DNA of 64,000 bases from Jacaranda mimosifolia. Taxonomy: Eukaryota > Streptophyta > Magnoliopsida > Lamiales > Bignoniaceae. Positions 47,755 to 60,739 of the stretch are shown here, piece by piece; the stretch's first letter is position 1, and each line of letters opens with the position of its first letter. The notes under the pieces were generated by a model that was given only the letters and a program-made list of their open reading frames with translations, did not search any database and was not told the DNA's origin. The DNA is taken from positions 34,085,032-34,149,031 of the forward strand of contig CM032125.1 in NCBI GenBank assembly GCA_018894105.1, read 5' to 3'. Both the position numbers and the translations under genes were made by a program.

Positions 47755-48490
47755 AATTCAAATATTTAAGATCACTTCAAATTAAAATATTCTTAAAATT
47801 TAGAACATTCGATGGCACCACCAAAAAACATCTTTATTTTTTTATCTATAAAAGTGCTCAAATTGCCACGTAAAATAAATTGGACAACCAAATGTCACAA
47901 ACTTAACAAAATTTCCAAATTACAATTATTTGGACAAAGACAACCAAAGTGTGATAACTAAAATTTAACATCATTAAAAGCTAGGCCGCTATTTTGAAGA
48001 TGGCCAAAATATTCCATCCCAGGGGGAATGAGTTCAGTACTTGGCATGTGATTTAGGAATAATTTTTCTTGGGAAAATATTCTCATTAAAAAAAAAAAAA
48101 GAGGGAAAAGAAAAACCTTAACTCCACCAAAAAATTGTGTTTCAATTCGACACATTTGATACATATGCTACACTACTAATCCAATTACGACTATCTATTT
48201 TTTTCATAAAAAAATGATAAAACAAAAACAAAAAATTCAATACCCCCTCAGTCAGATAACATAGCTATTAACTCAATTTATATTTGATAATTTTAATGTA
48301 CTATTAATTTGTGTTATTTTAGTCCTTACCTTGATAATTCTGAACGTACAAATAAATAAATAATCACATTCTCAATTTGTATGAATAAAAAAATTCAAAG
48401 TGAAACAATACAGAAATCCTTTGCGTTTCTGTCTTTCTTCTGCATTTCAAAATTTACAACACAAATCTTAATATTGAGTATGGAGCAATA

Positions 48491-51278
48491 TCACCCGCTC
48501 ACGAGGGTCAAAGAAATGGCAGTTAACAAGCGTGGATGGTACGCCAAACTTGAGATGGCTCCAGAACGACAGGTTGTAGCCATAGTGTTGAGCCCGACGA
48601 GCCTGCTCACAGAAAGTTGGCAACCGATCCCAAGAGGCAGAGGTTCCCAGCCACGGTGCTGACCCAAGCCAAGATCAGCCATGCTTTCTGCTCGCTTGCA
48701 GGAGATATTGCAGCTGCTGAGGTTGCCACTCGAGCGCCAAGGAGGAGGACTGGAGAACAAGGAGAAGCATAAATGGTTTAACTTTCAAATTCTTGCTCGT
48801 GCAATGGCTATCACAGAATGCTGTACTAATTTTCTCTCAAAAGATGCAATCAAAAAGAACTCTTCGTCATTTTATATTACGTTTAGATCAAGGGTTTTAG
48901 TGAAGAAAAAGAAAAGCGAAAATATGAAGATGCGAAACCTAAAGCATAAAGTTATATAAGACAAAATATGAAAAAAAGTTTTCCCTACCATTTCCGTCAT
49001 TAAAATCCAAAGTTCAAACATAAAGTTAATGGTGGCTTGGATTATGATGCGTCTTCAATTTTCATGAGCTATAAAGCGTATATGCTAAAAGAATCAACTT
49101 TCTTTTCTTTAACATGCCTTTATGGTTTCATGCCCTTAGTACTTTGGATGTCCTTTGGATGCAAGAATTTGGTCTGGCTCCGATTAACTGTCAGTGAAAA
49201 TTGAATAAATCTATGTTGTCTCTTTAGTTCAACCAAAGTCGAGCTGCATAAACAATTCTACCACTTCTATCTTTCCCATGCAACAAATGTTCATGTTCAA
49301 GAAATTTGCTAATTCTACACTTTGCCAGATAGCATATAAAAGCATACGGGCGCAAAAAAGTAGCAAGATAGAAAGCCAACATATCTGTAAGTACATTAGA
49401 AGCCAAATTTGAGAGGACGATTATAACAGCTGCTGAAACTGCTGTACCACCTATATGATTTATTTTTGCATAAGGCTCCATGAATTTCCATAACACACTT
49501 GGAATTCCCGTTTTGTTGAAGCCGTCGGCTGTAATAAACATTCCGCAAAAGAATATCAAGAGCTAATAGGATACCTGGATAATTAAGATAAACCATAATA
49601 ATAATCCTGCAGGCACTATCAATGATTTCATGATATAAATGAATCTTTGAAACTGTTATCACCTTTTCTAAAGAAAGCCTGGCGTCCTTAAAATCAAGAA
49701 TGAACGAGGGCAAGTGCTGCAGTAATTGCTTTCCATGACATATTCAGACCCACCAACAAAGATACCAGCATTCCCAAGGTAACAAAACAAACACATGCTT
49801 TCCACAAAACCCTTTTCCACTTCTTGGAAATCCTAACTTTTCTTCTGCAAATCCTATAAAACTGTCATATTCGACTGCTCCATTCACAGAGGGGCTCCTC
49901 TTTGAAGATATAGGTCCAGAATTTCCAACTTCTTTCGAAGCATCTGAATTTCGTGTCGATTCAAGCCCCATACTAGGAACCTTCTTAATTTCAATTTCAC
50001 TGAGATTCCTGCAGTCCCTTAGTCGCTCAATCTGATCTGTGTGACCATTGGCATTAGGAGAGCTTTGAATGCTATTGCTTTCTGTCGAGTTACCAAGATT
50101 CCTGAGGTCGACTCTACTTGATTTGTGTAACCATTGACATTAGGAGAGCTCTGGATATTCATGGATTCCAGGTTAGCATGTAATTCTTGAGAATTTAAGG
50201 ACGTCAGATGTGATATTCTTGCAGGTGAAAACCGATGAGAAATTACATCATCTTCGCCAACAACTTCCACAGCAGCATCTTCTTCATCCTTTTGAACAGA
50301 CAACTTCTTCCAATACATACATAGGAGGATCAAAACATTGACACACACTCCCACGAGCATCGCGGGAAAAAGACGAATAAAAATCTACCGAAACTAATCT
50401 TACTTTGGACAGCAATAACTAAGGTAATGTTTGGTTATGTTTTTTGTTTGATTTTATTATGTGTTTATTATGTGTTTTGGAAGAATGAATTATTGGAGAA
50501 TGTGAAAGTTATTTTTTAGTATGTTGGTTTATGTTTTGAAGGAGACATTTTTTACTGTAGCAGTCAAATCAATACTTTTTTGTTGGGTTTTTAGGGTGAA
50601 AATGAAATTGAATGATTATTTTAATATTAAAATAATAATAAAATATATGTGATGTATATATATATATATTATATATATATATATATTGGAGAATATATAA
50701 TTAAGAAGAAAAATGAAGATATATTTGGTTATGTTTCCCCAAAACAATGTTGTTCTGGGGAAACATAACCAAACATTCCCTAAGTTTTGGGGATTGCCTA
50801 CGGGCGTTGCTGAGGATCCTATGTTTGCACTTGAGGCAAGGGCTAGTGGAAATGGATGAGGTGGGAGATTCTGTTGCCTTGCTACTTTCAATACAAACTC
50901 AGTCAAAACAACACAAGAAGTATCATTGGTGAAAAGGACACTACAAATTGCAGAAATCAAACAGATTCAGCAAAGTGAGTCCTTAGCTCCTTTGCTTCTC
51001 CATAGCAATTCGCCCAAATACTTAAACATATCTCCTCATTCAAGATAAACACTAACTACCATAGTCCCAAATATTAGGCCGAGGATTGGAAGATCAATTG
51101 CAGCAGATGCTTGATCAGGATTTATGACTCAAAAAAGTACCATAAGCATAGCTCCAAGGAGAGACCCTGCGGTTCTCCCAATGGGCAAGAATGGGACAGC
51201 TGGAAAAACAGCCAATACCCAGAATATACCAAAGGCAATTGAGCCAAGAACCACTTTTACAGTAGGAGCCATAGCCAT
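48491..51278 (-). pseudogene. Lsi2-like transporter pseudogene
   Basis: Aligns along its whole length with the intact gene at 18,642-21,352, same exon order. Lesions read directly: a 358-bp MITE in exon 1 (50,423-50,780); single-base changes of length at about 50,372 (gggaaaaagacg against gggaaaaatgccg), near 50,105 and near 49,700; TAG at 49,563-49,565 in the second exon, where the intact gene has TCC (GTATCCTATTCC against GTATCCTATTAG); loss of the second intron's donor (CAGATATG against CAGGTATG, about 49,386); and a five-base deletion at about 48,613 in exon 3. The start codon (51,278) and stop survive. No functional transporter can be made. Confidence 0.95.
50420..50783. mobile_element. 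Tourist-like (PIF/Harbinger) MITE, 358 bp
   Basis: The body at 50,423-50,780 starts ggtaatgtttggttatg and ends cataaccaaacattccc, inverted repeats of 17 bases with one mismatch. It is flanked by TAA at 50,420-50,422 and 50,781-50,783. The empty site is visible in the intact gene (aataactaagttttgagg, about 20,850). TAA duplication and GG-type ends are the Tourist signature. Confidence 0.92.
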
Positions 51279-52212
51279 TTTTTACAGCTTAAACAAAATA
51301 TACCAGGTCTATTAACTTATTAAGCAATTCAGATCTTCAGCAACCAGGATTCAATACCTGCCCCACTTCACATCTATTCTACAAAATAGGAAGATGGAGA
51401 AAAATAAATTCTTAAAAAGACTTCATCTTGACAACCTCAAATCACAGTAGCTGCAATGCTGTGAGAATCCGAAGTCACAGCAAAGTAATTCAGTGCAGAA
51501 GCCCATGCCAAATCTGAAAGCCCATGAAAAGCGATTCATAAGATATCAAGTAACACTAACAGTTAGAAAGAATTCTTCTACTGCATTTTCTGGGCTGCTG
51601 CCGATCTTTAATGGAAGCTCAATTTCCTGAATACTTTTATTAAGCTTAATATAAAATAAATACCCAAATTCTATTAGACCTCAACAAGAGAATAAATCAT
51701 CAAATGTGCAAGAATTTCAGTAAGAAATTGAAGTCATACAAATGACTAATCATTAAACTCAAGTGTATATCCTCAAGCCCAGATAATGATTACATCAATT
51801 TGGCAACATCAGAATTTAAGTTGAAATTCATGAACAAATCAAAGCACCCCGTAAGGAAATTAAATAATATTGGAATACAGAATCACCTGAACCTGGGCAA
51901 AAAAGGAACCTTTTCACATTGGGACTTAGCCAAATAGGTTGGAACTCAAAAGGGTGGTCATATTATCATTTTAGTGGCATAATAATTACAATTTCTTGAT
52001 GACTTCGGATGCTGATTAAATACTTTGGACTATTTTGCCTCTATGGGTGGATGGATTTAGCCATTTCAGGAATATGTATGAAATTAATAAAAGTCGTTGA
52101 ATAATACAATACATACGTGGCTTTGGCTTGTCACTGGTGACAAGCTATTCAGAACACGTCAGAGTACACGTGATGACGATTATCTTGGCTGCTTCATGTC
52201 AATGTGTTATAC

Positions 52213-52320
52213 TAGGTGCTAGCTCGGCCTTTCTACGGTCGGACAGAAATCGTACCTACCGAATTAATCTAAATCATTAATTATGTGAAAAAAATTATAA
52301 TTTTAAAATAAATATAAATT
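52213..52320. other. Boundary sequence with possible Helitron-like end
   Basis: The segmental duplication ends at ...gttata and is followed by ctaggtgctagctcgg. On the minus strand this reads as a weak hairpin followed by CTAG and T, as at Helitron 3' ends. The stretch up to ggtacctac-type sequence at about 52,250 has an inverted partner near 56,030. Confidence 0.35.
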
Positions 52321-52321
52321 A

Positions 52322-52845
52322 AATAAAATTTAAAAGACGAATTTAATCCTAAGACTATATTAGATTATAATGCATCAGACTAGCTTTTTTCATATAAAAT
52401 TTTTACTATTTCAAGTAGCTACATCTTCATAATTATTGCAAATTTATTACTTAAAAATAATAAGTATAAAATATATTAATATTTTTTAATATAAAAATAA
52501 AGGGCTGTTGCTACTTCAAGTAGCGACTCCCTTAAAAAATATTAAACAAAAATATTATGTATAAGTAAATATATATTATTTATATAAAATTTAAAAGACG
52601 AATTTAATCCTAAGACTATATTAGACTATAATGTATCAGACTAGCTTTTTTCATATAAAAATATAAAAATTTTGCTATTAAAGTAGCTACATCTTCATAA
52701 TTATTGCAAATTTATTACTTAAAGATAATAAATATAAAATATATCAATATTTTTTAATATAAAAGTACAGCGTTGTTGCTACTTCAAGTAGCGACTCCCT
52801 TAAAAAATATTAAATAAAAATATTATTTATATACATATAGATATA
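52322..52845. repeat. 261-bp tandem duplication, two copies
   Basis: The unit containing taaaagacgaatttaatcct, cagactagcttttttcatat, agtagctacatcttcataat and gctacttcaagtagcgactc occurs at about 52,331 and 52,592 with only small differences. Each unit also holds a short inverted phrase, tacttcaagta. No gene. Confidence 0.9.
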
Positions 52846-53444
52846 TTATTATATATAAATATATATATATACAAAGCAATGAGGGTAGATAGAGCTTAGG
52901 TAAGCAAAATTAATGGGCTTTACTTATTATTTTTGAAGGTGCTGTTGATTTGACAAGCGACACATTCTTTCCTCTATTTTTTTTCAAACTTTATTTTAAA
53001 ATTATTTTATTTTATTTATATTTTAATTAATTTTTGAAAAGGTTGGAATCTAGTACTACTTCAAAAAATTATACTTTTGATTTTAAATCTTATAATTAAT
53101 TTTAAAAAATTCAAAAATAGATATTAGTTATAAAATGAATCTTGAGAAAAGTAATTTAATTTTAAAATTCATAATTAGTGTAATTTTCTAATGATAAACT
53201 TTACAAATGAGGACAAAATTTAAATATATAATTAAATAAAATTTAAATATATAATTAAATATTATTTTTTATTTTATTAAAATAAATATATATTTATTAC
53301 TCTTTTTTTTTTAATTAATTTCAAGTTCGAGCTCATAGTATTTACAACTCATTAGACATTTTGACCTTAAGTGATCTAAGCAGAATTTTGAGTTCCATTG
53401 AGTCAAGCGAACTTAAAATATTGATCTCATTGAGCTTAAGTCTA

Positions 53445-53445
<1 letters not shown>

Positions 53446-53494
<49 letters not shown>
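53446..53494. repeat. (AC)n microsatellite
   Basis: About 24 perfect AC units, then ccaccc. Confidence 0.97.
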
Positions 53495-53496
<2 letters not shown>

Positions 53497-55704
53497 ACCC
53501 CCATTGAGCTCAAGTTCAAATTTTCTCTCAAACTCAGATTGATTGTGCTCCATTGCCCCTTATTAAAAACTAAATATCAGGAAAAAATGAAAATATGGTC
53601 AAGTAGATGAATATAAATTAAATACTACTCAACATATCAAAATTTAGTATTTAAAAATCTAAAATATGTGAAAACACTTAAAAAATGTAAATTTGATCTA
53701 TATAAAATAAATTTGAAATTTATTTTAATTTACGATATGTTGACAAAACTCAAAATTTTCTTACATAGAAAAGACTAAATAAGGTTATACACCTTATAAA
53801 AAAATAAAATAAAATATTATATTAAAGAAGAATGAAAATATATCTATCCTGAAAAATAAAAATGAATGAAAAGAATAAAGCACAAGATAGATTGGCTAAA
53901 GGTGGTTGGAACAACTTAGAATTTTCAAATTTTCAAATTATTTTATACTAAGAGAGGATGATCATAGATAGGTTATTAAAAATATAAAAATTTTAGTATT
54001 TTTATTTTTTATTTTTACTTAAATGTCAACAAAGTCAGACAGAAAAATATGTTTTATTGAAATATTATATTATTTGTTATTTAGTGCATAGAAACTATTT
54101 ACATTGATTATTTTATAAAAAAAAATAAAAAATAAAAAATACAATATTCACAAATCAAACATTATATAGAAAAACACTGCATCAAAAATAAATTAATACA
54201 CACATTTTTTTGAAAGACACAACTAAATAACCATCTTTTTGATAGTCTTTGGATTTCACTTTCTAGTTGGGGCAAGATAATAATTTTGTATCAAAAGTTC
54301 ATTCTATTGATTTTCATGAATTGTTTTTTTTTTTTCCAAATATGTCACAAACAAATACAATGATATGCATTAAATTTTCTCAATGAAATATGAAAGAATA
54401 ATCTTTAATTTTTAAAATATTATATTTTACAATAATATTCATTTTATTCATATCATTAAAAATAAAAAATTTAATAATTAAGAGAGAATTTGTTATTTAG
54501 GAATATAAAATGAATTTTATTTGAAAATATTAATCATTATCATAGATAATTTTCAATCTCTAAATTTATAAATTATCTGTAAATTACAAATAGTTGAAAA
54601 TTTAAAAAAGTAACCAAGGAATATTAAGAAAAATTGAGCACAACATTTTTATTCGATATATTTTTTTAAATTATAAATGAGAAAGTAAATTTTGTAAAAC
54701 ATAAATTGTTCCTTTCGAGGAAAGTATGTAGAAAAAACTATTTTAAAATATCATTAATATTTTTTCCTTTCAAACTTAAGAATAAAAATAAAAACACACC
54801 AAAACTCGTGTTAACAGTATAATTAATTTTGAACTCTCAACTCATAATAAATAAAATTGGGATCCAACATTTCAAATGTTGACCTTCATCTTGGAAAACT
54901 TAAAACATACGTTCGCATTTGAGATGCCGAGATCATTTTGATTTTCATAATACATATATATATATATAGAAAATTATAATATTACTTTTTAATTTAATTT
55001 GAAACACATTTAATATAATATATTAATTTAATATTATAACAAAGAATTAAATATTTGTGAATTGGTAGTTATGTTTTCATAATGTTGTGTTTAATTTATA
55101 AAATAATTATGTAATTATTAACAAAATGAAGTTAGTAGAATTTATCTAAAAATAAAAATATATTTGTGACCCTATTTGAAAGTAGAGTTAAGGGTTTTAC
55201 TACAATCAACAAATTTAATGAATTTTTAGCTTAGGAAGCATTTACATAGAGTTAAAGTTCTCTATTTTTTGCCAATAATTTTTTGTTTTTGATTTGATTT
55301 TAAATTTTGATATTTATAGTGATTAAATTTTTAGTAGACTTCGGTCCACTTAAATCCAGATGTTCATCTTATTTATTTAATTTATTCTTAGAGCTAATTT
55401 TTGCCTTTTACCTCCAAAGACATAGTTTGCCATATTAATTTATAATTTATAATTAATAATTATAAAAGTCAAGTATATCTTTTTGTAAATTTTTTCAAAT
55501 GAAACTTAATTTAAAACATTTTTCTATAGATAACGACTAAATATTTAATGAAACTATTATAACTTGAGTGTCAACAAATCAAATTTTACATATAATATAT
55601 TAAAAGTAAATGATTAAATATGATGTATATTAATTTTAAAATAAATTTACGCACTAAAAAGAAAAGGTGTAGTAATGTGGAATAACAACACCTCAGTTCT
55701 TAAT

Positions 55705-55708
<4 letters not shown>

Positions 55709-55763
<55 letters not shown>

Positions 55764-55785
55764 ATACACACACACACACATTGTA
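55709..55785. repeat. (TC)n and (AC)n compound microsatellite
   Basis: About 26 TC units to 55,760, then tttat and a (AC)n run. Further (GT)n and (AT)n runs follow to about 55,836. Confidence 0.97.
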
Positions 55786-57867
55786 TGTGTCTATGTGCGC
55801 GCGTGTGTGTGCATATATATATATATATATATATAATATACCTTGTCTTTTGTCCTTTTCTATTTGCTTTCTAGAGTCACATGACTCTAAATTAATCAGA
55901 AGGAGCATTTATTGTTTAACTTTTGAATAGAGATAACATAGTCATTTTATTTAGTTATGTATTGTCAACATCATATATATAATTATACAAAATAATAGAT
56001 GGCAAGACTTTGTTGGCTGGAATTCTTTTGGTAGGTACGACTCTACCAGACAGTAGAAAATCCCTCGTTAGCCCGTAAGTTGCGCCGGCCCACCGGGCGA
56101 TAAGTTTAAATTTTTATCTTATTTAATTTTAACCATTGTTTAACTAAATATAAATATTTTTTGTAAATATTACAAATATAATACTTAAAAAATTAAGAAT
56201 TTTATTGATATAATACGATTGATGATGTAAATGAGATAAAACAATATTTTATATGAATATGGTTTATGTATCATTAGATCAAATCCCATTCATTAATATA
56301 TTTCTATACAAAAATAAAATTAAATGTCAAATAACTTTATAAATTCAATAAACTATTCATAAAATTTAGTAAAAGATAAAATAATGAAAATCACTTTAAC
56401 ATTGACTTAAACAGTTTGACGAAATTAAAGAATTCAACATTGAAAAGTGAACTTAAGTGATAGAAGATAAAATATTTTAATTTGCCATAAAATTAGGATT
56501 TCAAATTTCTTTTCTATAAAATCATCTTAGTTCATTAGTATAAAAATTAGGACTTTAGAAAAAGATATGAGCACTACACATACATACATCTTCAAGGAAA
56601 AAAAAAAAAAGAAACAGAAAACTTTAATTTGCCAAGAAAATGATCATATAAGTTGGAGAAAAAAGAAGAAAATTATTTTTATATTTTTTAATATAAATTG
56701 TATGTTTAAATATTCTAGTACATATATTTTTAAAGATTATTAGGTTAGATTTAGGATTTTTTTTCCAACTATGATTTAACTTAATTAAAATGATGAATTA
56801 TGGAATAAAAAATAACTCATGGGATAAAGTAGTATAATACTTAAAGATTAAATTATAATAAATTCTATATTATTATAATACTTCGTTCATAAAAAGTCTA
56901 TATATGCACAATATATATGTAGCAAGACAGATTAATTAAATTATAATGTTGATAAATACACCTATAAATACATAACAATATATATACATATATATATGTT
57001 CATCCATAATTATATTAAAAAAATATAAATATTAGAAAATATAATGAGTTATAAAAAAAATTCGTAAAGAGAGTTATAAAATTATTAAAAAAATACATAT
57101 AGATTAATATATACACACACAAATTGGGTATTTACTATAATTAAACACGTAGTTATAAAAACAAATTAGTATAGATCTTTATTATAATATTAAAATAATT
57201 AATGATAGGATATCAAATGTAAAAATATGTCGACAACGAAAAAATAGATAAAATTAATTTATCCATATCACTACCAAATAAAACAAAGTACTTAAATCAG
57301 GACTCAAACTTTTTTCTAAATTATCCTGATTCATAAATATAAAAATAAAAAAATATTAGGAAACAATATAAACATTATAAAATATATTCATTTTCAAGAA
57401 AAATAGTATAATTCACAAATAAGATTTTAAAGAGGTGGAGATTAAAAAGGGGGGGGGGGGGTCAAACATCATTATATTTTGAAATATTAAATTCTATGTT
57501 TAAACTATTTTTAATATAAATTATTATTAGGATTTTTAACTTAAACAAGACATGCCGATTAAATTATATTGACAAATATGCTTATGTATATACCTAGTTA
57601 TAGACAAACACAAGGGGTTGTGTGTGTATTTGTCCAAAAATATACAAAAAGTTAAATTTGAGAACACAAATTACAAATATTAGAAGAAAATATTAGACAA
57701 TATTTATAGAAAGAAGTACAAAAAATATGTATTAAAATAAGGAGTTACAAGAATTAATATAAAAATTATATATATTAATATATACTGAATATTTATCAAA
57801 GATATGGAAAAGATGAATATAATCGTTCTATATTAATATCAAAATAAATATTGATTATTATTATTTG

Positions 57868-57904
<37 letters not shown>

Positions 57905-58599
57905 GTTGATATAGGCAAAAGGAATAAGATTAACAACATAAAAGGAGTTACAAAAATTAATATAGAAAATTACATGTATATTATATATGGAAACAAGTTA
58001 AAATAAAGAAAAGAGAAATATGAAAATATATTGTAGGGAGTTATACATATTATATATGGAATATATTTACATGACAAATATGAACAAAACTAATTTATTC
58101 AAATCATTGCTATGTAAAAAATATACTTAAAATAGGATCGAATATTATTTTATTTTATATATATTAGATTGTACGGACAAAGTTAACTGCCCCTTTATTA
58201 TCTATATCAGACAATTGTATAACTATATATATGTATATGTATATATAACACACTAATTTATTATGGGCCGGACGTAATTTAAGATTTCAAACAAGTGTTA
58301 TTCTTGTCATTATAAAAATCAAATTACATTAACTCATAATGGACCACAAGTGATTTACTGTTTTAAACTTTTTCATGTCTTATCCTTATCATTATAAAAT
58401 TTGCACCGTATTCATCATTTTGTACTGATGACAATGAGATTAGAAAAAATGCCAAAAAGAGATTCCCCCTTCATTAATGCACCTAATCGTTTTTCGTATA
58501 TTTAATAAATAAGATTATTATTTCTTATTTATCTGCATACACATATATTATAAATTCATTACAATTCAAATTTTAAACTTTACACACACACACACATAC

Positions 58600-58780
58600 A
58601 GCTATGAGTCAAATCAAATTATATTATAAATGCATTCAAAATTGCTAAGTTCTGTGTGATTTGATTGCAATTTGAGGCTCAAATATATAGCTAGGAGCCA
58701 AATCAAATTATTTTATAAATTCATTAAAAATTGCCAAGTTCTATGTGATTTGATTACAATTTCAGGCTCAAATAAATGAA
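58600..58780. repeat. Tandem duplication of about 90 bp
   Basis: agctatgagtcaaatcaaat at 58,600 and agctaggagccaaatcaaat at 58,689 start two copies that both contain gtgatttgatt and caattt(g/c)aggctcaaat. Confidence 0.88.
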
Positions 58781-59234
58781 TCACACCATACAATTTGATT
58801 TTTTTTAGTGTTAATACTTATTTTAAAAGTAAACAATATTGATTCCTTAAGTATTTTTTAGAAGTTAATTTTATTTATATAAGTTTAATATTAAATTTAA
58901 GGAACAAATTAAAAGAGAGGTGGTGAGCTTTCATTGTTGTTGATAGATCGAGTTGCAGATTGGAGTCTCATGATAAATAGTTGGAGAATCAATCATGACC
59001 TTCTTTAAAAAAGAAATTATATCTTGACCCTCTTGAGGGGCAAGAAAATAAAAAAACAAAGTAACCTGACCTTTTATTTACTTTCATTTCTTTGTAAAGA
59101 GGCAGCAAGCTTGCCAAAAAAAGCTGGATATAACTATGAATTTCAGGAAAATTACATTGAACTAGACATGTATGTACAAAAAATATTGAATAATTCCTTG
59201 TCCGATAATAAAAATAATGGATAGGTGAAATTTT
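58781..59234. other. Intergenic DNA
   Basis: No gene is seen; the 66-codon frame at 59,024-59,224 does not look like a protein family. Confidence 0.5.
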
Positions 59235-59725
59235 TTCCGAGCCATAAACATTATATGATATTGGTATAATGTAAGTTTGATTACAAATATGACATTATTT
59301 CCACTATTTAATACAAAATACCTATAGTTTTATATTAAATATAAAATTATATCATACTAATACAATATAAATTTGATTAGAGACATGAAATCATTTGAAC
59401 AATCTGATACAAAATGCATGTAGTTTCATACTAAAGGTAAATAGATAACATATTAGCATATTGTAGATCTTACTATTGATAAAACTTGAAATACGTGTAG
59501 CTTCATACTAAGAGTAAAAATTATATTATGTTAGTACAATTTAAACTTCATTGTGGTCATGGCATGATGATTTTCACAATTAAATGTGAAACATGTACAA
59601 TTTCATAGATAATGTAAAACTATACCATGTTAGTACAAAGTAAGTTTTACTACCAATATGTTATCATTTTTATAGTTAGATTTGAAACAAGCATGATATT
59701 ATACCTCTATAAAAATTATAATAAA
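59235..59725. repeat. Degenerate tandem array, about five units of 90-125 bp
   Basis: Units share, in order, a tag/tac-tttcata(t/c)ta-aa-gtaaaa phrase, then ttatat(c)at-ttagtac-aa, then ttgattac-aatatg-catt and ttgaaacatgt. Examples start near 59,320, 59,420, 59,500 and 59,595. Units have diverged strongly. No coding function. Confidence 0.6.
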
Positions 59726-60739
59726 ATTATTAAGAAGTAAAGTCTAGCCGACATAATACTATTCTTACAACCTAATATGATACACGTGTGTTTCTATGTT
59801 AAGGATTAAAGTATATCTTGTTAGAACAACATAGTAGTTACATGACATCAATTTAACATATGTAAACAAGTATTTTTCAATCTCTAAGGTAGGTGTTTGG
59901 TGCTCGGTAATGTTATGAGATTGAAGTCCTTAATATGAGATAAGAACCTTTTTGATGTCCACCGCAAAGAATGCAACTATGCTTTAAAATTTTCCTAAGA
60001 CTATCATTGTAAGGTCAATTAAGGTAGATTGCAATCTCAATTGTTGGTGCGTGATTGTATGACCACACTTCTCAATTTTACTATATCCTCTTTAAAATAT
60101 TATCTTTACCCTTGAATCATTGAATATATTACAAGTATGTCCTTGGATACTACCAAAAAAATCCCCAATCCCAAAATATTTATATTTGCAAGAGCAAATA
60201 TATAATTTTTAAGCTTAGCATTACATATCAAATATTCAAACGTGATTAATAGAGATTTTAGTGGCAAGTAAACAGTTCAATTTTTAATGTCAAATACTAT
60301 AATAATTTTGTTAATCTTATTTTAATCACCTCATATTCAAATTTTCACTAGTATTAGTATTTTGAATCAAATATGGCCATGGCCTTAAAGCTCAACACTA
60401 TACATGCGTTGAAAGTAAAATTCAATGGAGGAGCCATTAACTCAATTTGTACTAACAAAAATATGATTTTTGAATTCAATAAAGCAAAAAAAAAAAAAAA
60501 GGAAAAAAGAAAGAGAAGGAAGATACTTCAAGAAGATAAGTTCATTTTATTCATTAAAACATGATGATGCCCTTTTTAACAAAAAGGACATCACAACACT
60601 TCCCTATTTATTTGGTCATCTTATTATACAGCATTCACACTATAGGGAATAACACTTAAGTAATAGAAGGTTCAAATAGAGGTAAAAGCCCACAAATATA
60701 CAGGCCGGATCTCCGACCATAATAGAGCTTGAAGATCTT
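59726..60739. other. Intergenic DNA and probable 3' region of the PLAT gene
   Basis: No gene is seen. The last 80 bases or so before 60,740 are likely 3' untranslated region of the minus-strand PLAT gene. An A-rich run lies at about 60,484-60,500. Confidence 0.5.

Larger units (their letters stand above)
47755..52212. repeat. Segmental duplication, copy B
   Basis: Counterpart of 15,580-16,035 plus 18,329-22,322. Here the two parts are nearly contiguous, so copy B shows the arrangement before the insertions in copy A. It carries its own later insertion, the MITE at 50,423-50,780. Confidence 0.9.
52846..58599. other. AT-rich, repeat-derived intergenic DNA
   Basis: No gene is seen over 5.7 kb. 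Microsatellites lie within it, along with many short tata and cacaca runs. Parts of 56.1-58.2 kb share phrases with 62.6-64 kb (for example aaattatcctgattcataaa against aaattaacctgactcataaa, and tatgtatcattagat against tatgtgtcattagaa), so both belong to one dispersed repeat family. Confidence 0.6.

Noticed and set aside
59024..59224. 66-codon plus-strand frame
   Set aside because: No similarity to a known family and no promoter or partner exons nearby.
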